Of a stretch of DNA of 64,000 nucleotides, positions 46,744 to 58,850 are shown one piece after another. Location of the stretch: contig NZ_CP102173.1 of NCBI RefSeq assembly GCF_024584515.1, forward strand, positions 1,116,001-1,180,000. The letters are read 5' to 3'. The notes beneath the pieces were generated by a model. The model saw only the letters and a program-made list of their open reading frames with translations. It was not told where the DNA came from and ran no database searches. The position numbers and the translations under genes were made by a program. The DNA comes from Aeromicrobium wangtongii. GTDB lineage: Bacteria; Actinomycetota; Actinomycetes; Propionibacteriales; Nocardioidaceae. The first letter of the stretch is position 1; every line of letters starts with the position of its first letter.

Positions 46744-48940
46744 TCCGGGGGCCGGCGCACCGGCCCGCAGCTCGCGGGAGAACTGGATCGATCACGGCAT
46801 CCTGGCCCTCGCGCTGGTCCTGCTGCTGTCGGGCTTCTCAACCATCGTGGAGGGCCGCGACTGGTGGGTCACCACGATGCTCGTCGGAGCCCTGACCGGG
46901 CTGACCTGCGCAGTGCTCCGCGGGATCGGCTTCCGCTACGTGGCGGTGGTCGCGGTCGTGGTCGAGCTCTTGGCGGTGGCGTGGATCTTCGTCCCCGAGA
47001 CGTTGCTCCTGCTCGTCCCCACACCGAGCACGGTCACGGCGCTGGCCGATCTCGCCGCATCAGCCCGCGAGATCATCGTGGAGGAACAGGCACCTGTCGC
47101 CGCGGCCAAGCCGATCGTCCTGGTCGTGGCGAGCTCGTTCGGGCTCATCGTCATCGTCGGTGACCTGCTGCTCCAGCGCCGCCGGGCCGCGCCGCTGGTC
47201 GGCGCGCTGCTGCTGGCGGTGTTCGCGACCCCGGCGCTGGTCTCGGGGGAGACCCCGCCGGTCTGGCTGTTCGTGGCGGTCGCGGCCCTGTGGCTCGTGC
47301 TGCTGAGGTCCCGCACGACCGCCACCGGCGTCGCGCGCACCGGGGCCGGCCCGGCGGTCGCCCTGGGCGCGGCGGCGCTGGCGGCGGCGGTCATCTTCCC
47401 GGCGGTCACCCCCGATGTCGGAGCAGTCGCGACGTCGTGGGGCAAGCCGCCGCCGACGGTGTTCGGCCGCGGCATCAACCCGATGGTCGAGCTGGGGCAG
47501 AACCTGCGGCGCAACAGCACCGTGACGTCCCTGACCTACACGACCTCGTTCGAGGAGCCGCAGTACCTGAAGGTCGCGACCCTGCGCGACTTCACCGGAC
47601 GGACCTGGAAGCCGGCCGAGACCGCCCGCAACGACATGTTCGAGGGCGAGATCGGCATCAACCGCGACATCGAGCGCGAGGCGGGCAAGACGACCATCAC
47701 CATCAGGAACCTGCGCAGCCCGATGCTTCCGGTCCCGTACCCGTCGATCGGCACGGTCGACGGCCTGGAGGGCGAGTGGAACTTCCGCAAGGTGGGTCTC
47801 ACGTTGGAGACACAAAGCAGCAACTCCCGGGGGCAGACCTACACGGTCCCGAGCCTGGACGTCCAGCCCACCGCCGAGCAGATGCGCGAGGTGCGCACGC
47901 ACTCCGGGCTGTCCCTGCAGAGCTACCTGGAGCTGCCTGACGAGATGCCGGCGGTCATCGCGCGCACCGCCCAGGAGGTCACCCGCGACGCCGACAACGA
48001 CTACGACCGGGTCATGGCGCTGCAGGAGTTCTTCCGTGACGGGCAGTTCCGCTACTCCGAGTCCGCGCCGGTCGCCGATGACTATGACGGCAACGGCGTC
48101 GACGTGATCGCCAAGTTCCTCGAGGTCAAGGCCGGCTACTGCGTGCACTTCTCGTCGGCGATGGCGGTGATGGCCCGCACGCTCGGCATCCCGTCGCGGG
48201 TCGCCGTCGGGTACGCGCCAGGCAACGCATCGATCGTCGACGGCAGGACCCGGTACGAGAACACCTCGAACGATCTGCACGCCTGGGACGAGATCTACTT
48301 CCAGGGTGTGGGCTGGGTCCGCTTCGACCCCACGGTCAGCATCGGCTCGGCGACCAGGTTCGCCGAGCCGGCCAACACCACGCCGAACGCAACACCCACC
48401 GAGACCCCGGACGGGCAGGAGACCGCACCCGTGCGGGGTGCCGACCGCATCGACGACGGTGCGGCGCCCGCCCCGAAGGCGGCCGACACGGCGCCGCGCA
48501 GCGCGATGGTGACGCTGGGCGCGCTGGTCGTCGTGGGCGTGCTGCCGTGGCTGGTGCGGTCGCTGCGCCGCCGTGTCCGCATCGCGCGCGGCCGGGACGA
48601 CGTGGAGCCGCTGTGGCGGGAGCTGGAGGACGTCGCCCGTGATCTGCGCATCCCGGTCTCGGCGGCCGACACTCCGCGCGGGTTCGCGGCGCGACTCGGC
48701 CAGCGTCCCGGGGTCGAGGCGGCGCCGCTGGAGGCCCTGCTGCGGCGGGTCGAGCGCGCACGTTTCGCGCAGGACGCGGAATCCGAGGGCGATGGTGTCG
48801 CCGAGCTGCGGGCCGTCGTCCGATCGCTGCGTGAGGGGTCGTCGGCGCGCACCAGGGTGCTGGCCACGCTGCTGCCGCAGTCGCTGGCCGGGCGGGCCCC
48901 CGTCATGAGGATCGCGGAGCCCGGCACACTGGCGACATGA
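46730..48940 (+). CDS. Transglutaminase-like membrane protein (DUF3488, TGc and DUF4129 regions)
   Basis: The 736-residue protein has an N-terminal bundle of helices (about 20-240), an outer transglutaminase core with the catalytic triad C471 (KAGYCVHFSSAMAVMAR), H517 (DLHAWDEIYF) and D533 (VRFDPT), then a Thr/Pro/Ala-rich linker, one more helix (about 585-605) and a cytoplasmic C-terminal region. It completes the MoxR - DUF58 - transglutaminase trio, thought to modify or process envelope proteins. GTG at 46730 overlaps DUF58. Its stop overlaps grpB as ATGA. Confidence 0.92.
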   Translation: MLRADPGAGAPARSSRENWIDHGILALALVLLLSGFSTIVEGRDWWVTTMLVGALTGLTCAVLRGIGFRYVAVVAVVVELLAVAWIFVPETLLLLVPTPSTVTALADLAASAREIIVEEQAPVAAAKPIVLVVASSFGLIVIVGDLLLQRRRAAPLVGALLLAVFATPALVSGETPPVWLFVAVAALWLVLLRSRTTATGVARTGAGPAVALGAAALAAAVIFPAVTPDVGAVATSWGKPPPTVFGRGINPMVELGQNLRRNSTVTSLTYTTSFEEPQYLKVATLRDFTGRTWKPAETARNDMFEGEIGINRDIEREAGKTTITIRNLRSPMLPVPYPSIGTVDGLEGEWNFRKVGLTLETQSSNSRGQTYTVPSLDVQPTAEQMREVRTHSGLSLQSYLELPDEMPAVIARTAQEVTRDADNDYDRVMALQEFFRDGQFRYSESAPVADDYDGNGVDVIAKFLEVKAGYCVHFSSAMAVMARTLGIPSRVAVGYAPGNASIVDGRTRYENTSNDLHAWDEIYFQGVGWVRFDPTVSIGSATRFAEPANTTPNATPTETPDGQETAPVRGADRIDDGAAPAPKAADTAPRSAMVTLGALVVVGVLPWLVRSLRRRVRIARGRDDVEPLWRELEDVARDLRIPVSAADTPRGFAARLGQRPGVEAAPLEALLRRVERARFAQDAESEGDGVAELRAVVRSLREGSSARTRVLATLLPQSLAGRAPVMRIAEPGTLAT
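48925..48930 (+). promoter_or_regulatory. Possible -10 element of the grpB-like gene inside the transglutaminase gene
   Basis: CACACT is followed by 6 nt and ATG at 48937, the leaderless spacing seen nearby. Confidence 0.35.
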
Positions 48941-49461
48941 GTCAGGACCAGCCCTTGATCGGTGGGCCGGAGCGTCGCGAGATCGTGATCGCCGATCCCG
49001 ATCCGGCGTGGGCGCAGCGGTACGAGCGCGAGCGGCGTCGCATCGTCGCCGCGCTGGGGGACAGGGTGCTGCGCGTCGACCACATCGGCTCGACCAGCGT
49101 CCCGGGGCTGGCCGCGAAACCGGTCATCGACATCGACCTCAGCGTCGCCGACCCCGACGACGAGGCGGCGTACGTGCCCGACCTCGAGGCCGCGGGATAT
49201 GTCCTGCGGGTCCGTGAGCCCGGGCACCGGATGCTGCGGACGCCGGAGCGCGACGTCCACGTGCACGTGTGCGCTCTGGGCAGCGAGTGGGAGACCCGGC
49301 ACCTGGTCTTTCGTGACTGGCTGCGGGCTCACCCCGACGACCGGCAGCGCTACGAGGACGTCAAGCGCTCACTGGCGGGCGTGTGGGACGACAGCAATGC
49401 CTACGCCGACGCCAAGAGCGACGTCATCGCCGACATCATGCGCCGCGCCCTCGCCCCTTGA
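48937..49461 (+). CDS. GrpB family (UPF0157) nucleotidyltransferase-fold protein
   Basis: The 174-residue protein has DPDPAWAQRYERERRRI, RVDHIGSTSVPGLAAKPVID and VHVHVCALGSEWETRHLVFRD, the blocks of the GrpB family, which has a minimal nucleotidyltransferase fold. HIGSTSVPGLAAKPVIDI carries the G-S and D residues expected for catalysis. The stop codon TGA lies inside the first unit of a palindromic repeat array, and the last residues ALAP are encoded by that repeat. This suggests the array replaced or set the original 3' end. Confidence 0.9.
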   Translation: MSQDQPLIGGPERREIVIADPDPAWAQRYERERRRIVAALGDRVLRVDHIGSTSVPGLAAKPVIDIDLSVADPDDEAAYVPDLEAAGYVLRVREPGHRMLRTPERDVHVHVCALGSEWETRHLVFRDWLRAHPDDRQRYEDVKRSLAGVWDDSNAYADAKSDVIADIMRRALAP

Positions 49462-49662
49462 GCTTGTCGAAAGGGCCCGAGCCACCCCGCCCCTTGAGCT
49501 TGTCGAAAGGGCCCAGCCCTCGCCCCTTGAGCCTGTCGAAAGGGCCTAGCCCTCGCCCCTTGAGCTTGTCGAAAGGGCCTTTCGACAAGCTCAAGGGGCG
49601 GCCTTCGGCTCAAGGGGCGTCCTTTCGACAAGCTCAAGGAGCGGCCTTCGGCTCAAGGGGCG
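49452..49662. repeat. Array of palindromic repeat units between convergent genes
   Basis: Four forward units of about 25 bp, beginning CGCCCCTTGAGCTTGTCGAA and ending AGGGC, lie at 49452-49476, 49488-49512, 49521-49545 (one C for T) and 49554-49578. Inverted units follow at about 49578-49600 and 49621-49643, each followed by a shortened inverted copy GCCTTCGGCTCAAGGGGCG (49601-49619 and 49644-49662). Units four and five form a perfect 23-bp inverted repeat around one base (49577). The array ends both convergent genes and should terminate transcription in both directions. Confidence 0.85.
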
Positions 49663-50630
49663 GTTCCGTCGCCGAACGGACGACCGCCGAGCGACTCGCG
49701 GCCGTGGGGCGTCAGCCACACCTCCGGATCGGGACCCTTGGGCACGATCTGCGTCGGATTGATGTCGGTGTGCACGACGTAGTAGTGCTTCTTGATCTGG
49801 TCGAAGTCGATCGTGTCGCCGAAGCCCGGGGTCTGGAACAGGTCGCGTGCGTACGCCCACAGCGCCGGCATCTCGGTGAGCTTCTGCCGGTTGCACTTGA
49901 AGTGGCCGTGGTAGACCGCGTCGAAGCGGGCCAAGGTCGTGAACAGCCGGACATCGGTCTCGGTGATCGAGTCGCCCATCAGGTAGCGGCGGTCGGTGAG
50001 CCGATCCTCGAGCCAGTCCATCGCGGCCCACAGCCGGTCGTAGGCGGCCTCGTACGCCTCCTGCGATCCGGCGAAGCCGCAGCGGTACACGCCGTTGTTG
50101 ACCTCGGTGAAGATCCGCTTCATGACGTCGTCCATCTCGTCGCGGACGTCCGCAGGCCACAGGTCGGGCGCGCCGTCGCGGTGGAACTCGGTCCACTCGG
50201 CGGCGAAGTCGTGGGTGATCCACGGGAAGTCGTTGGTCACGACCTGGCCGGTGGGCACGTCGACCATCGCCGGGACGGTGATGCCGCGGGGGTAGTCGGG
50301 GAAGCGCTTGAAGTACGCCTCCTGGAGCCGCTCGATCCCGAGCACCGGGTCGCGTCCGTCGGGGTCCAGGTCGAAGGTCCAGCTGCGGGCGTCGTGCGTG
50401 GGACCGCAGTAGCCGATGGAGATGACGTCCTCGAGGCCGAGGAGACGCCGGACGATGATCGCCCGGTTCGCCCACGGGCACGCCTTGGCCACGATGAGGC
50501 GGTACCGTCCCGGCTCGACGGGCCAGCCGTCGCGACCGTCGCGCGTGATCCGGTCCGGGATGTAGTTCATGTCCCGGTCGAACTCCTTGTTCGGCTCGAC
50601 GTACGACCCCATGCTCGACTGGCTGCTCAT
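49653..50630 (-). CDS. Xi-class glutathione S-transferase / glutathionyl-hydroquinone reductase family
   Basis: The 325-residue protein matches YqjG/ECM4-type enzymes, which reduce glutathionyl-hydroquinones. It has the active-site CPWANRAIIVRRLLGLE (Cys at about 50), ISIGYCGPTHD, TVPAMVDVPTGQVVTNDFPW and the helical C-terminal domain with RYLMGDSITETDVRLFTTL. Actinomycetes generally use mycothiol, so the natural thiol is uncertain. ATG at 50630 is 6 nt from TAGGCT. Its TGA stop lies within the last unit of the repeat array. Confidence 0.88.
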   Translation of the reverse strand: MSSQSSMGSYVEPNKEFDRDMNYIPDRITRDGRDGWPVEPGRYRLIVAKACPWANRAIIVRRLLGLEDVISIGYCGPTHDARSWTFDLDPDGRDPVLGIERLQEAYFKRFPDYPRGITVPAMVDVPTGQVVTNDFPWITHDFAAEWTEFHRDGAPDLWPADVRDEMDDVMKRIFTEVNNGVYRCGFAGSQEAYEAAYDRLWAAMDWLEDRLTDRRYLMGDSITETDVRLFTTLARFDAVYHGHFKCNRQKLTEMPALWAYARDLFQTPGFGDTIDFDQIKKHYYVVHTDINPTQIVPKGPDPEVWLTPHGRESLGGRPFGDGTAP

Positions 50631-50636
50631 GCCGCC

Positions 50637-50642
50637 AGCCTA
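50637..50642 (-). promoter_or_regulatory. -10 element of leaderless GST promoter
   Basis: TAGGCT on the minus strand is followed by 6 nt and ATG at 50630. Confidence 0.55.
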
Positions 50643-50671
50643 GGTCGCCCAGCACGACGGCGCTGTGCGGC

Positions 50672-50677
50672 TACGGT
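50672..50677 (+). promoter_or_regulatory. -10 element of leaderless promoter for the 214-residue membrane protein
   Basis: TACGGT is followed by 6 nt and GTG at 50684. The divergent GST -10 lies only 29 bp away. Confidence 0.6.
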
Positions 50678-50683
50678 GACCCG

Positions 50684-54416
<3,733 letters not shown>

Positions 54417-54499
54417 GGTGCTCCTGCAAGAAGGGGACTGAGGCGACAACCACGACGCGACGCTCTGTCTTCCCGCTGCTGGTGCGCCACTGCATCCGC

Positions 54500-54519
54500 T
54501 GTACCGGCCAGCCGGTACA
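54500..54519. promoter_or_regulatory. 20-bp inverted-repeat operator between divergent genes
   Basis: TGTACCGG-CCAG-CCGGTACA is a perfect 8-bp inverted repeat with a 4-bp centre, the shape of a TetR-family site. It lies 20 bp before the TAGGCT -10 (54539-54544) of the rightward gene and 83 bp before the MFS start. No regulator gene is adjacent. Confidence 0.6.
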
Positions 54520-54584
54520 CGAGGCCAGCTTTTCGGGCTAGGCTCGCTGTGACGCCGATCACTCGTCGGCGCTGAGGAGGATCG

Positions 54585-55667
54585 ATGACGCGCATCATCA
54601 ACCAGGTCGCCGTGTTCGGCCTCGGCAAGGTCGGCGAGCTCGTGGCGGACCTGCTGGGCGAGTCCGGCTTCAAGATCATCGGCTACGACGCCGCGCCGCG
54701 CGACGGACTGGACTTCCCGGTCGAGGCGCTGGACGTCAGCGACCCCGAGGGCCTGCGCGATGCGCTGCGCGGCGTGGACGCGGTCGTGTCGTGCCTGCCG
54801 TTCCACCTCAACATCGCCGTGGCCGAGGCCGCGTACGACGCGCGCGTGCACTACTTCGACCTGACCGAGGACGTCCCGACGACCAACCGCGTCATCGAGC
54901 TGGCCACCGATGCGCCGGCCGCGGCGTTCGCCCCGCAGTGCGGGCTCGCGCCGGGCTTGATCGGCATCATCGGTGCCTCGATCGCCAAGACCTTCGACGA
55001 GATCCGCTCGATCGAGCTCAAGGTCGGTGCGCTGCCGCAGAACCCGACCGGCCTGCTGGGCTACGCGATCAACTGGTCGCCCGAGGGGGTCGTCAACGAG
55101 TACCTCAACGACTGCGAGGTGCTGCGCCAGGGACACCGCCAGATGGTGCCGGCGATGACCGAGAAGGAGCGGGTGCTGATCGGCGGCATCGAGCTCGAGG
55201 CGGCGCTGACGTCAGGCGGTCTGGGCACGATGTGCGAGACGTACGAGGGCCGGGTGCATCGCCTGGACTACAAGACGCTGCGCTACCCGGGGCACTTCGA
55301 CCAGATGCACTTCCTGTTCGACGAGCTCAACCTGCGCGAGCAGCGCGAGCTCGTCGGCCGGATGCTGGTGGACTCCAAGCCGCCGGTCAACGATGACGTC
55401 GTCTACGTCCACGCGGCCGTCGAGGGACGCAAGAACGGGCAGCCCTTCCGCGAGAACCACGTGCGCGCCTACAAACCGCTGGTCATCTCCGGACGCACCT
55501 GGCGGGCGATCTCGTGGACGACCGCCGCCTCGGCGGTCAGCGTCATCGAGCTGGTCGCCGACGGTGTGCTGCCGGCGACCGGGTTCATCAAGCAGGAGGA
55601 CATCACGCTCGAGGCGCTGTTCTCGACCCAGGCCGGCCGCCACTTCGCCGAGCAGGGCGCGATCTGA
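54585..55667 (+). CDS. Saccharopine dehydrogenase-like NAD(P)-dependent oxidoreductase
   Basis: The 360-residue protein has an N-terminal Rossmann fold with VAVFGLGKVGELVADLL (GxGxxG at 11-17), DALRGVDAVVSCLPFHLN and a C-terminal saccharopine dehydrogenase domain (APGLIGIIGASIAKTFDEI onward). Relatives act as lysine 6-dehydrogenases or carboxynorspermidine-type enzymes; the substrate is not evident. A GAGGAGGATCG ribosome binding site precedes ATG at 54585. It is divergent from an MFS exporter and may share its regulation. Confidence 0.85.
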   Translation: MTRIINQVAVFGLGKVGELVADLLGESGFKIIGYDAAPRDGLDFPVEALDVSDPEGLRDALRGVDAVVSCLPFHLNIAVAEAAYDARVHYFDLTEDVPTTNRVIELATDAPAAAFAPQCGLAPGLIGIIGASIAKTFDEIRSIELKVGALPQNPTGLLGYAINWSPEGVVNEYLNDCEVLRQGHRQMVPAMTEKERVLIGGIELEAALTSGGLGTMCETYEGRVHRLDYKTLRYPGHFDQMHFLFDELNLREQRELVGRMLVDSKPPVNDDVVYVHAAVEGRKNGQPFRENHVRAYKPLVISGRTWRAISWTTAASAVSVIELVADGVLPATGFIKQEDITLEALFSTQAGRHFAEQGAI

Positions 55668-55671
55668 CGCA

Positions 55672-56331
55672 TCAGGCCCAGATTGCCGGGTGCGGCTCGT
55701 CGCGCGGCTCGGGCGGAAGCCGTTCGGCGACGCCGTCAGCGAACCGCCGCGCGGTCCACGCGGTCGCTGCGGCGTCCAGGACGTCGTCGACCGCGACGCC
55801 GGACCGACGCTCGGCCTCGACGTCCAGACCGTGCGCGGACAGCAGCGAGCGGCGCAGTGCCTCTCCGGCCGCGGTGGTCTTGCCGTCGAACAGCACGCCA
55901 CCGTTCATCGCGGCGAAGCAGATCTCCGGGTGCGCCTCGACGACCGGGACCGCCGGACGCGTCCGGAGCCACTGGTCGACGTCGCGGATCTTCGGCACTA
56001 GGTGCCAGGTCTGCTTGCTGAGCCCGAGCCCCAGCGCTGCCTTGTTGGCGGCATTGGCGGCCGGGTAGTCGGGCGCGTCCAGCACGACGTGGGCCGGCGC
56101 GTTGAAGACCGTGGACGCCCGGCCCGGCAGCCGGCGACGGGCCAGTCGCTCCGCCTCCCGCGGGGTGCCGGACGGCAGGTCGATGGGGATGTCGATCGCG
56201 ATGGCGTCCACCGGCCCAGCCGACGCGACGAGCTCGTCGATCGTGGCGGCGAGCAGCACGTCGCACGTGCCGTCCCACCGGACGCCGACCCAGCCCGACC
56301 TGCACCCGTCCACACCCAGCACCGCGCCCAT
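55672..56331 (-). CDS. DUF429 family protein
   Basis: The 219-residue protein begins AVLGVDGCRSGWVGVRWDG and has AIDIPIDLPSGTPREAERLA and EAHPEICFAAMNGG, the conserved acidic blocks of the DUF429 family, which is thought to have an RNase H-like fold. A nuclease role is predicted for the family but not shown. ATG at 56331 follows CAGGAT by 7 nt. It is convergent with the previous gene, 4 bp apart. Confidence 0.85.
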   Translation of the reverse strand: MGAVLGVDGCRSGWVGVRWDGTCDVLLAATIDELVASAGPVDAIAIDIPIDLPSGTPREAERLARRRLPGRASTVFNAPAHVVLDAPDYPAANAANKAALGLGLSKQTWHLVPKIRDVDQWLRTRPAVPVVEAHPEICFAAMNGGVLFDGKTTAAGEALRRSLLSAHGLDVEAERRSGVAVDDVLDAAATAWTARRFADGVAERLPPEPRDEPHPAIWA

Positions 56332-56381
56332 GGGCTCGATCCTGCCACCGGACGCCTCTGGAAAGTGTCCACGGCCGGGAT

Positions 56382-56387
56382 CACAGT
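56382..56387 (+). promoter_or_regulatory. Possible -10 element of the VOC gene
   Basis: CACAGT is followed by 6 nt and ATG at 56394. Confidence 0.35.
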
Positions 56388-56393
56388 GGGGAC

Positions 56394-56825
56394 ATGACCA
56401 GAGACGTACAGATCACGTTCGACTGCGCCGACCCGGCCGCGCTCGCGGCGTTCTGGGCCGAGGTGCTCGGCTACGAGCTGCAGCCGCCGCCGGAGGGCTT
56501 CGACACCTGGGAGGCCGCGCTCGCGGCGTTCGGCGTGCCGCAGAGCGAGTGGAACGCCCGCTCGGCGATCGTCGCCGAGGGCGCCCCGCGAGTTTTCTTC
56601 CAGCGGGTGCCCGAGGGCAAGACCGCCAAGAACCGCATGCACCTCGACGTCCGGGTCGCCCCCGGGCTGACGGGGGACGAGCGGATGCAGACGCTGCAGG
56701 CCGAGGCATCACGGCTGGAGGCGCTCAGTGCGACCGTCGCGTACCGCGTCGAGCCGGACGGCCGCATGGAGCAGGGATTCATCACGATGCTCGACCCGGA
56801 GGGCAACGAGCTCTGCCTCGACTGA
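56394..56825 (+). CDS. VOC family protein (glyoxalase-like)
   Basis: The 143-residue protein shows ITFDCADPAALAAFWAEVLG at the start, NRMHLDVRV in the middle and GFITMLDPEGNELCLD at the end, the paired beta-alpha-beta units of a vicinal oxygen chelate domain. It resembles the single-domain glyoxalase-like proteins that are numerous in actinobacteria. No substrate can be assigned. Confidence 0.88.
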   Translation: MTRDVQITFDCADPAALAAFWAEVLGYELQPPPEGFDTWEAALAAFGVPQSEWNARSAIVAEGAPRVFFQRVPEGKTAKNRMHLDVRVAPGLTGDERMQTLQAEASRLEALSATVAYRVEPDGRMEQGFITMLDPEGNELCLD

Positions 56826-56854
56826 GGGAGCTGCGGACGGCCAGCGAGCCGCGC

Positions 56855-56870
56855 GGGTGAAACGTCACCC
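56855..56870. terminator. Short hairpin between the VOC gene and recO
   Basis: GGGTGA and TCACCC form a 6-bp stem with an AACG loop. It is 30 bp after the VOC stop and just before the recO -10. It is weak and without a T-run. Confidence 0.3.
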
Positions 56871-56878
56871 CCGCACGG

Positions 56879-56884
56879 CACAAT
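56879..56884 (+). promoter_or_regulatory. -10 element of recO
   Basis: CACAAT is followed by 6 nt and GTG at 56891. Confidence 0.4.
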
Positions 56885-56890
56885 GGACGG

Positions 56891-57619
56891 GTGAGTCTCT
56901 ACCGCGACACCGGCATCGTGCTGCGGGTCCACAAGCTGGGTGAAGCCGATCGCATCATCACGCTGCTGACCCGCCAACGCGGCATCGTGCGCGCGGTGGG
57001 CAAGGGCGTCCGCAAGACCACCTCGCGCTTCGGTGGCCGGCTCGAGCCGTTCATGCACGTCGACCTGCAGCTGGCCGAAGGCCGCTCGCTCGACATCATC
57101 ACGCAGGCCGAGACGGTCAACGCCTTCGCCAAGGACCTCGGGCTCGACTACGCGGCCTACACCGCTGGCACCGCGATGCTCGAGACCGCCGAGCGGCTCG
57201 TGCAGGAGGACGGCGAGCCGGCCGTCGCCCAGTTCCAGCTGCTGGTCGGCGCGTTGCGGGCGCTGACCGAGGGCCGCATGACGCCCGGCCTGATCCTGGA
57301 CTCCTACCAGCTGCGGGCCCTGTCGATCGCCGGATATGCCCCCACGTTCGACGGCTGCGCCCGCTGCGGCCTGGAGGGGCCGCACCGCAACTTCCACGCC
57401 GCCTCCGGCGGCATGCTGTGCGACGACTGCCGGGTCGCCGGATCGGCCGCGCCGTCGCCGTTCACGGTGACTCTGCTGGCCGGTCTGCTCAGCGGCAACT
57501 GGGCCAGCGTCGCGACGTCCGACGAGCGCTCGCGCCGCGAGGCCAGCAGCATCATCAGCGCCTACCTGTCCTGGCACCTCGAGCGCGGACTGCGCTCCCT
57601 GACCCACGTGGATCGTTGA
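56891..57619 (+). CDS. recO: DNA repair protein RecO
   Basis: The 242-residue protein has an N-terminal OB fold ([40 protein letters not shown]) and a helical part with a zinc site: CARCGLEG and CDDC (about 157-182). RecO loads RecA with RecR and anneals SSB-coated DNA. Start GTG at 56891. Its stop overlaps the uppS start as TGATG, the usual actinobacterial pair. Confidence 0.95.
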   Translation: MSLYRDTGIVLRVHKLGEADRIITLLTRQRGIVRAVGKGVRKTTSRFGGRLEPFMHVDLQLAEGRSLDIITQAETVNAFAKDLGLDYAAYTAGTAMLETAERLVQEDGEPAVAQFQLLVGALRALTEGRMTPGLILDSYQLRALSIAGYAPTFDGCARCGLEGPHRNFHAASGGMLCDDCRVAGSAAPSPFTVTLLAGLLSGNWASVATSDERSRREASSIISAYLSWHLERGLRSLTHVDR

Positions 57620-58383
57620 TGAAGCGCACCGTACGACGCCCGGTCCCGCACGCCTCCGGGGCGACACCGCCTGCCATCGCGATCGAGCAGGTCCCGCGCC
57701 ACGTCGCGATCGTCATGGACGGCAACGGCCGCTGGGCCAAGCAGCGTGGCCTGCCGCGCACCGCCGGCCACGAGATGGGCGAGGCGGCGCTGTTCGACGT
57801 CGTCGAGGGCGCCATCGAGATCGGGGTCAAGGCCATCTCGGCGTACGCCTTCTCGACCGAGAACTGGAAGCGCTCGCCCGACGAGGTGCGCTTCCTGATG
57901 GGCTTCAACCGCGACGTCATCCGTCGGCGCCGCGACGAGATGCACGAGCTGGGGGTTCGGGTCCGTTGGGCCGGCCGACGTCCCCGGCTGTGGCGCAGCG
58001 TCATCAAGGAGCTCGAGACCGCCGAGGAGCTGACCCGCGACAACGACGTCCTGACACTGACGATGTGCGTCAACTACGGCGGACGTGCCGAGATCGCGGA
58101 CGCCGCCGCCGCCCTGGCCCGTGACGTCGCGGCCGGACGCGTCAACCCCGACAAGATCGACGAGAAGGTGTTCGCCCGCTATCTCGACGAGCCCGACATG
58201 GAGGACGTCGACCTGTTCTGGCGCACGTCCGGGGAGCAGCGCACCAGCAACTTCCTGCTGTGGCAGTCGGCGTACGCCGAGATGGTGTTCTCCGACATCG
58301 CCTGGCCCGATGTCGACCGCCGTGCCCTGTGGGCCGCGATCGAGGAGTACGCGGCCCGCAACCGCCGCTACGGCAGCGCCTGA
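57619..58383 (+). CDS. uppS: Isoprenyl (polyprenyl) diphosphate synthase, cis type
   Basis: This enzyme builds the long-chain polyprenyl diphosphate that carries wall precursors, linking it to the glycopolymer cluster at the start of the window. The 254-residue protein has [20 protein letters not shown] with the catalytic Asp at 34, the [11 protein letters not shown] region, and [20 protein letters not shown] near the end. ATG at 57619 overlaps recO. Its 3' end overlaps the convergent merR-like gene by 16 bp. Confidence 0.95.
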   Translation: MKRTVRRPVPHASGATPPAIAIEQVPRHVAIVMDGNGRWAKQRGLPRTAGHEMGEAALFDVVEGAIEIGVKAISAYAFSTENWKRSPDEVRFLMGFNRDVIRRRRDEMHELGVRVRWAGRRPRLWRSVIKELETAEELTRDNDVLTLTMCVNYGGRAEIADAAAALARDVAAGRVNPDKIDEKVFARYLDEPDMEDVDLFWRTSGEQRTSNFLLWQSAYAEMVFSDIAWPDVDRRALWAAIEEYAARNRRYGSA

Positions 58384-58796
58384 CCCGCCGGCCAGGGAGC
58401 GGTGCCCGCGAGGACGTCCGCGATCGTGGCCCGGAAGCCGGGGCACCTGGTCAGGTCGTGCGCCTCGCACTCGAAGGCGTGGACGGCCATCGCCCGCGAC
58501 AGCGTCATCTCGGCCATCCGACGATCCAGGTCCGCGATGTGCTCCTGCAGGACGGTATGCCGCTCCCGCCCGTGATCGTCCGACAGCAGCACCGCGATCT
58601 GCTGCAGGCTCATCCCGGCGGCCTTGCTGCGCAGGATCACCGCGATGCGGACGAGGTCGTCGTCACCGAACAGCCGCCGGCCGGCACTGTCGCGCCCGGG
58701 GGCCAGCAGTCCGGCGTCCTCCCAGTGCCGCAGCACGTGCGTCGCCAGCCCGAACTGGGCCGCGGTGTCGCCGATGGATCGCAGACTTGACTTCAT
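58368..58796 (-). CDS. MerR family transcriptional regulator
   Basis: The 142-residue protein has a MerR-type N-terminal winged helix: [40 protein letters not shown] and a dimerisation helix (about 75-110). The C-terminal part has two cysteines ([14 protein letters not shown]) that could sense metal or oxidants. It is divergent from a flavoprotein gene and its own start codon lies inside the palindrome of that gene's promoter, so it should control both itself and the partner. ATG at 58796. Confidence 0.88.
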   Translation of the reverse strand: MKSSLRSIGDTAAQFGLATHVLRHWEDAGLLAPGRDSAGRRLFGDDDLVRIAVILRSKAAGMSLQQIAVLLSDDHGRERHTVLQEHIADLDRRMAEMTLSRAMAVHAFECEAHDLTRCPGFRATIADVLAGTAPWPAGQALP

Positions 58797-58817
58797 GTCG
58801 ACATGAACTCACATGCT
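58787..58817 (+). promoter_or_regulatory. MerR-type promoter with 19-bp spacer and palindrome
   Basis: TTGACT (58787-58792) and CATGCT (58812-58817) are 19 bp apart, longer than normal and typical of MerR-activated promoters. TTCATGTCGACATGAA (58792-58807), a perfect 16-bp palindrome, fills the spacer. A further inverted pair GACTTGA (58784-58790) and TCAAGTC (58828-58834) flanks it. Confidence 0.75.
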
Positions 58818-58850
58818 GGAGATCCAATCAAGTCACGAAGGAGATCCACC

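Noticed and set aside
49452-49662. Possible CRISPR array
   Set aside because: The units are palindromic, occur in both orientations and have no uniform spacers or nearby cas genes. They fit a dispersed palindromic repeat.
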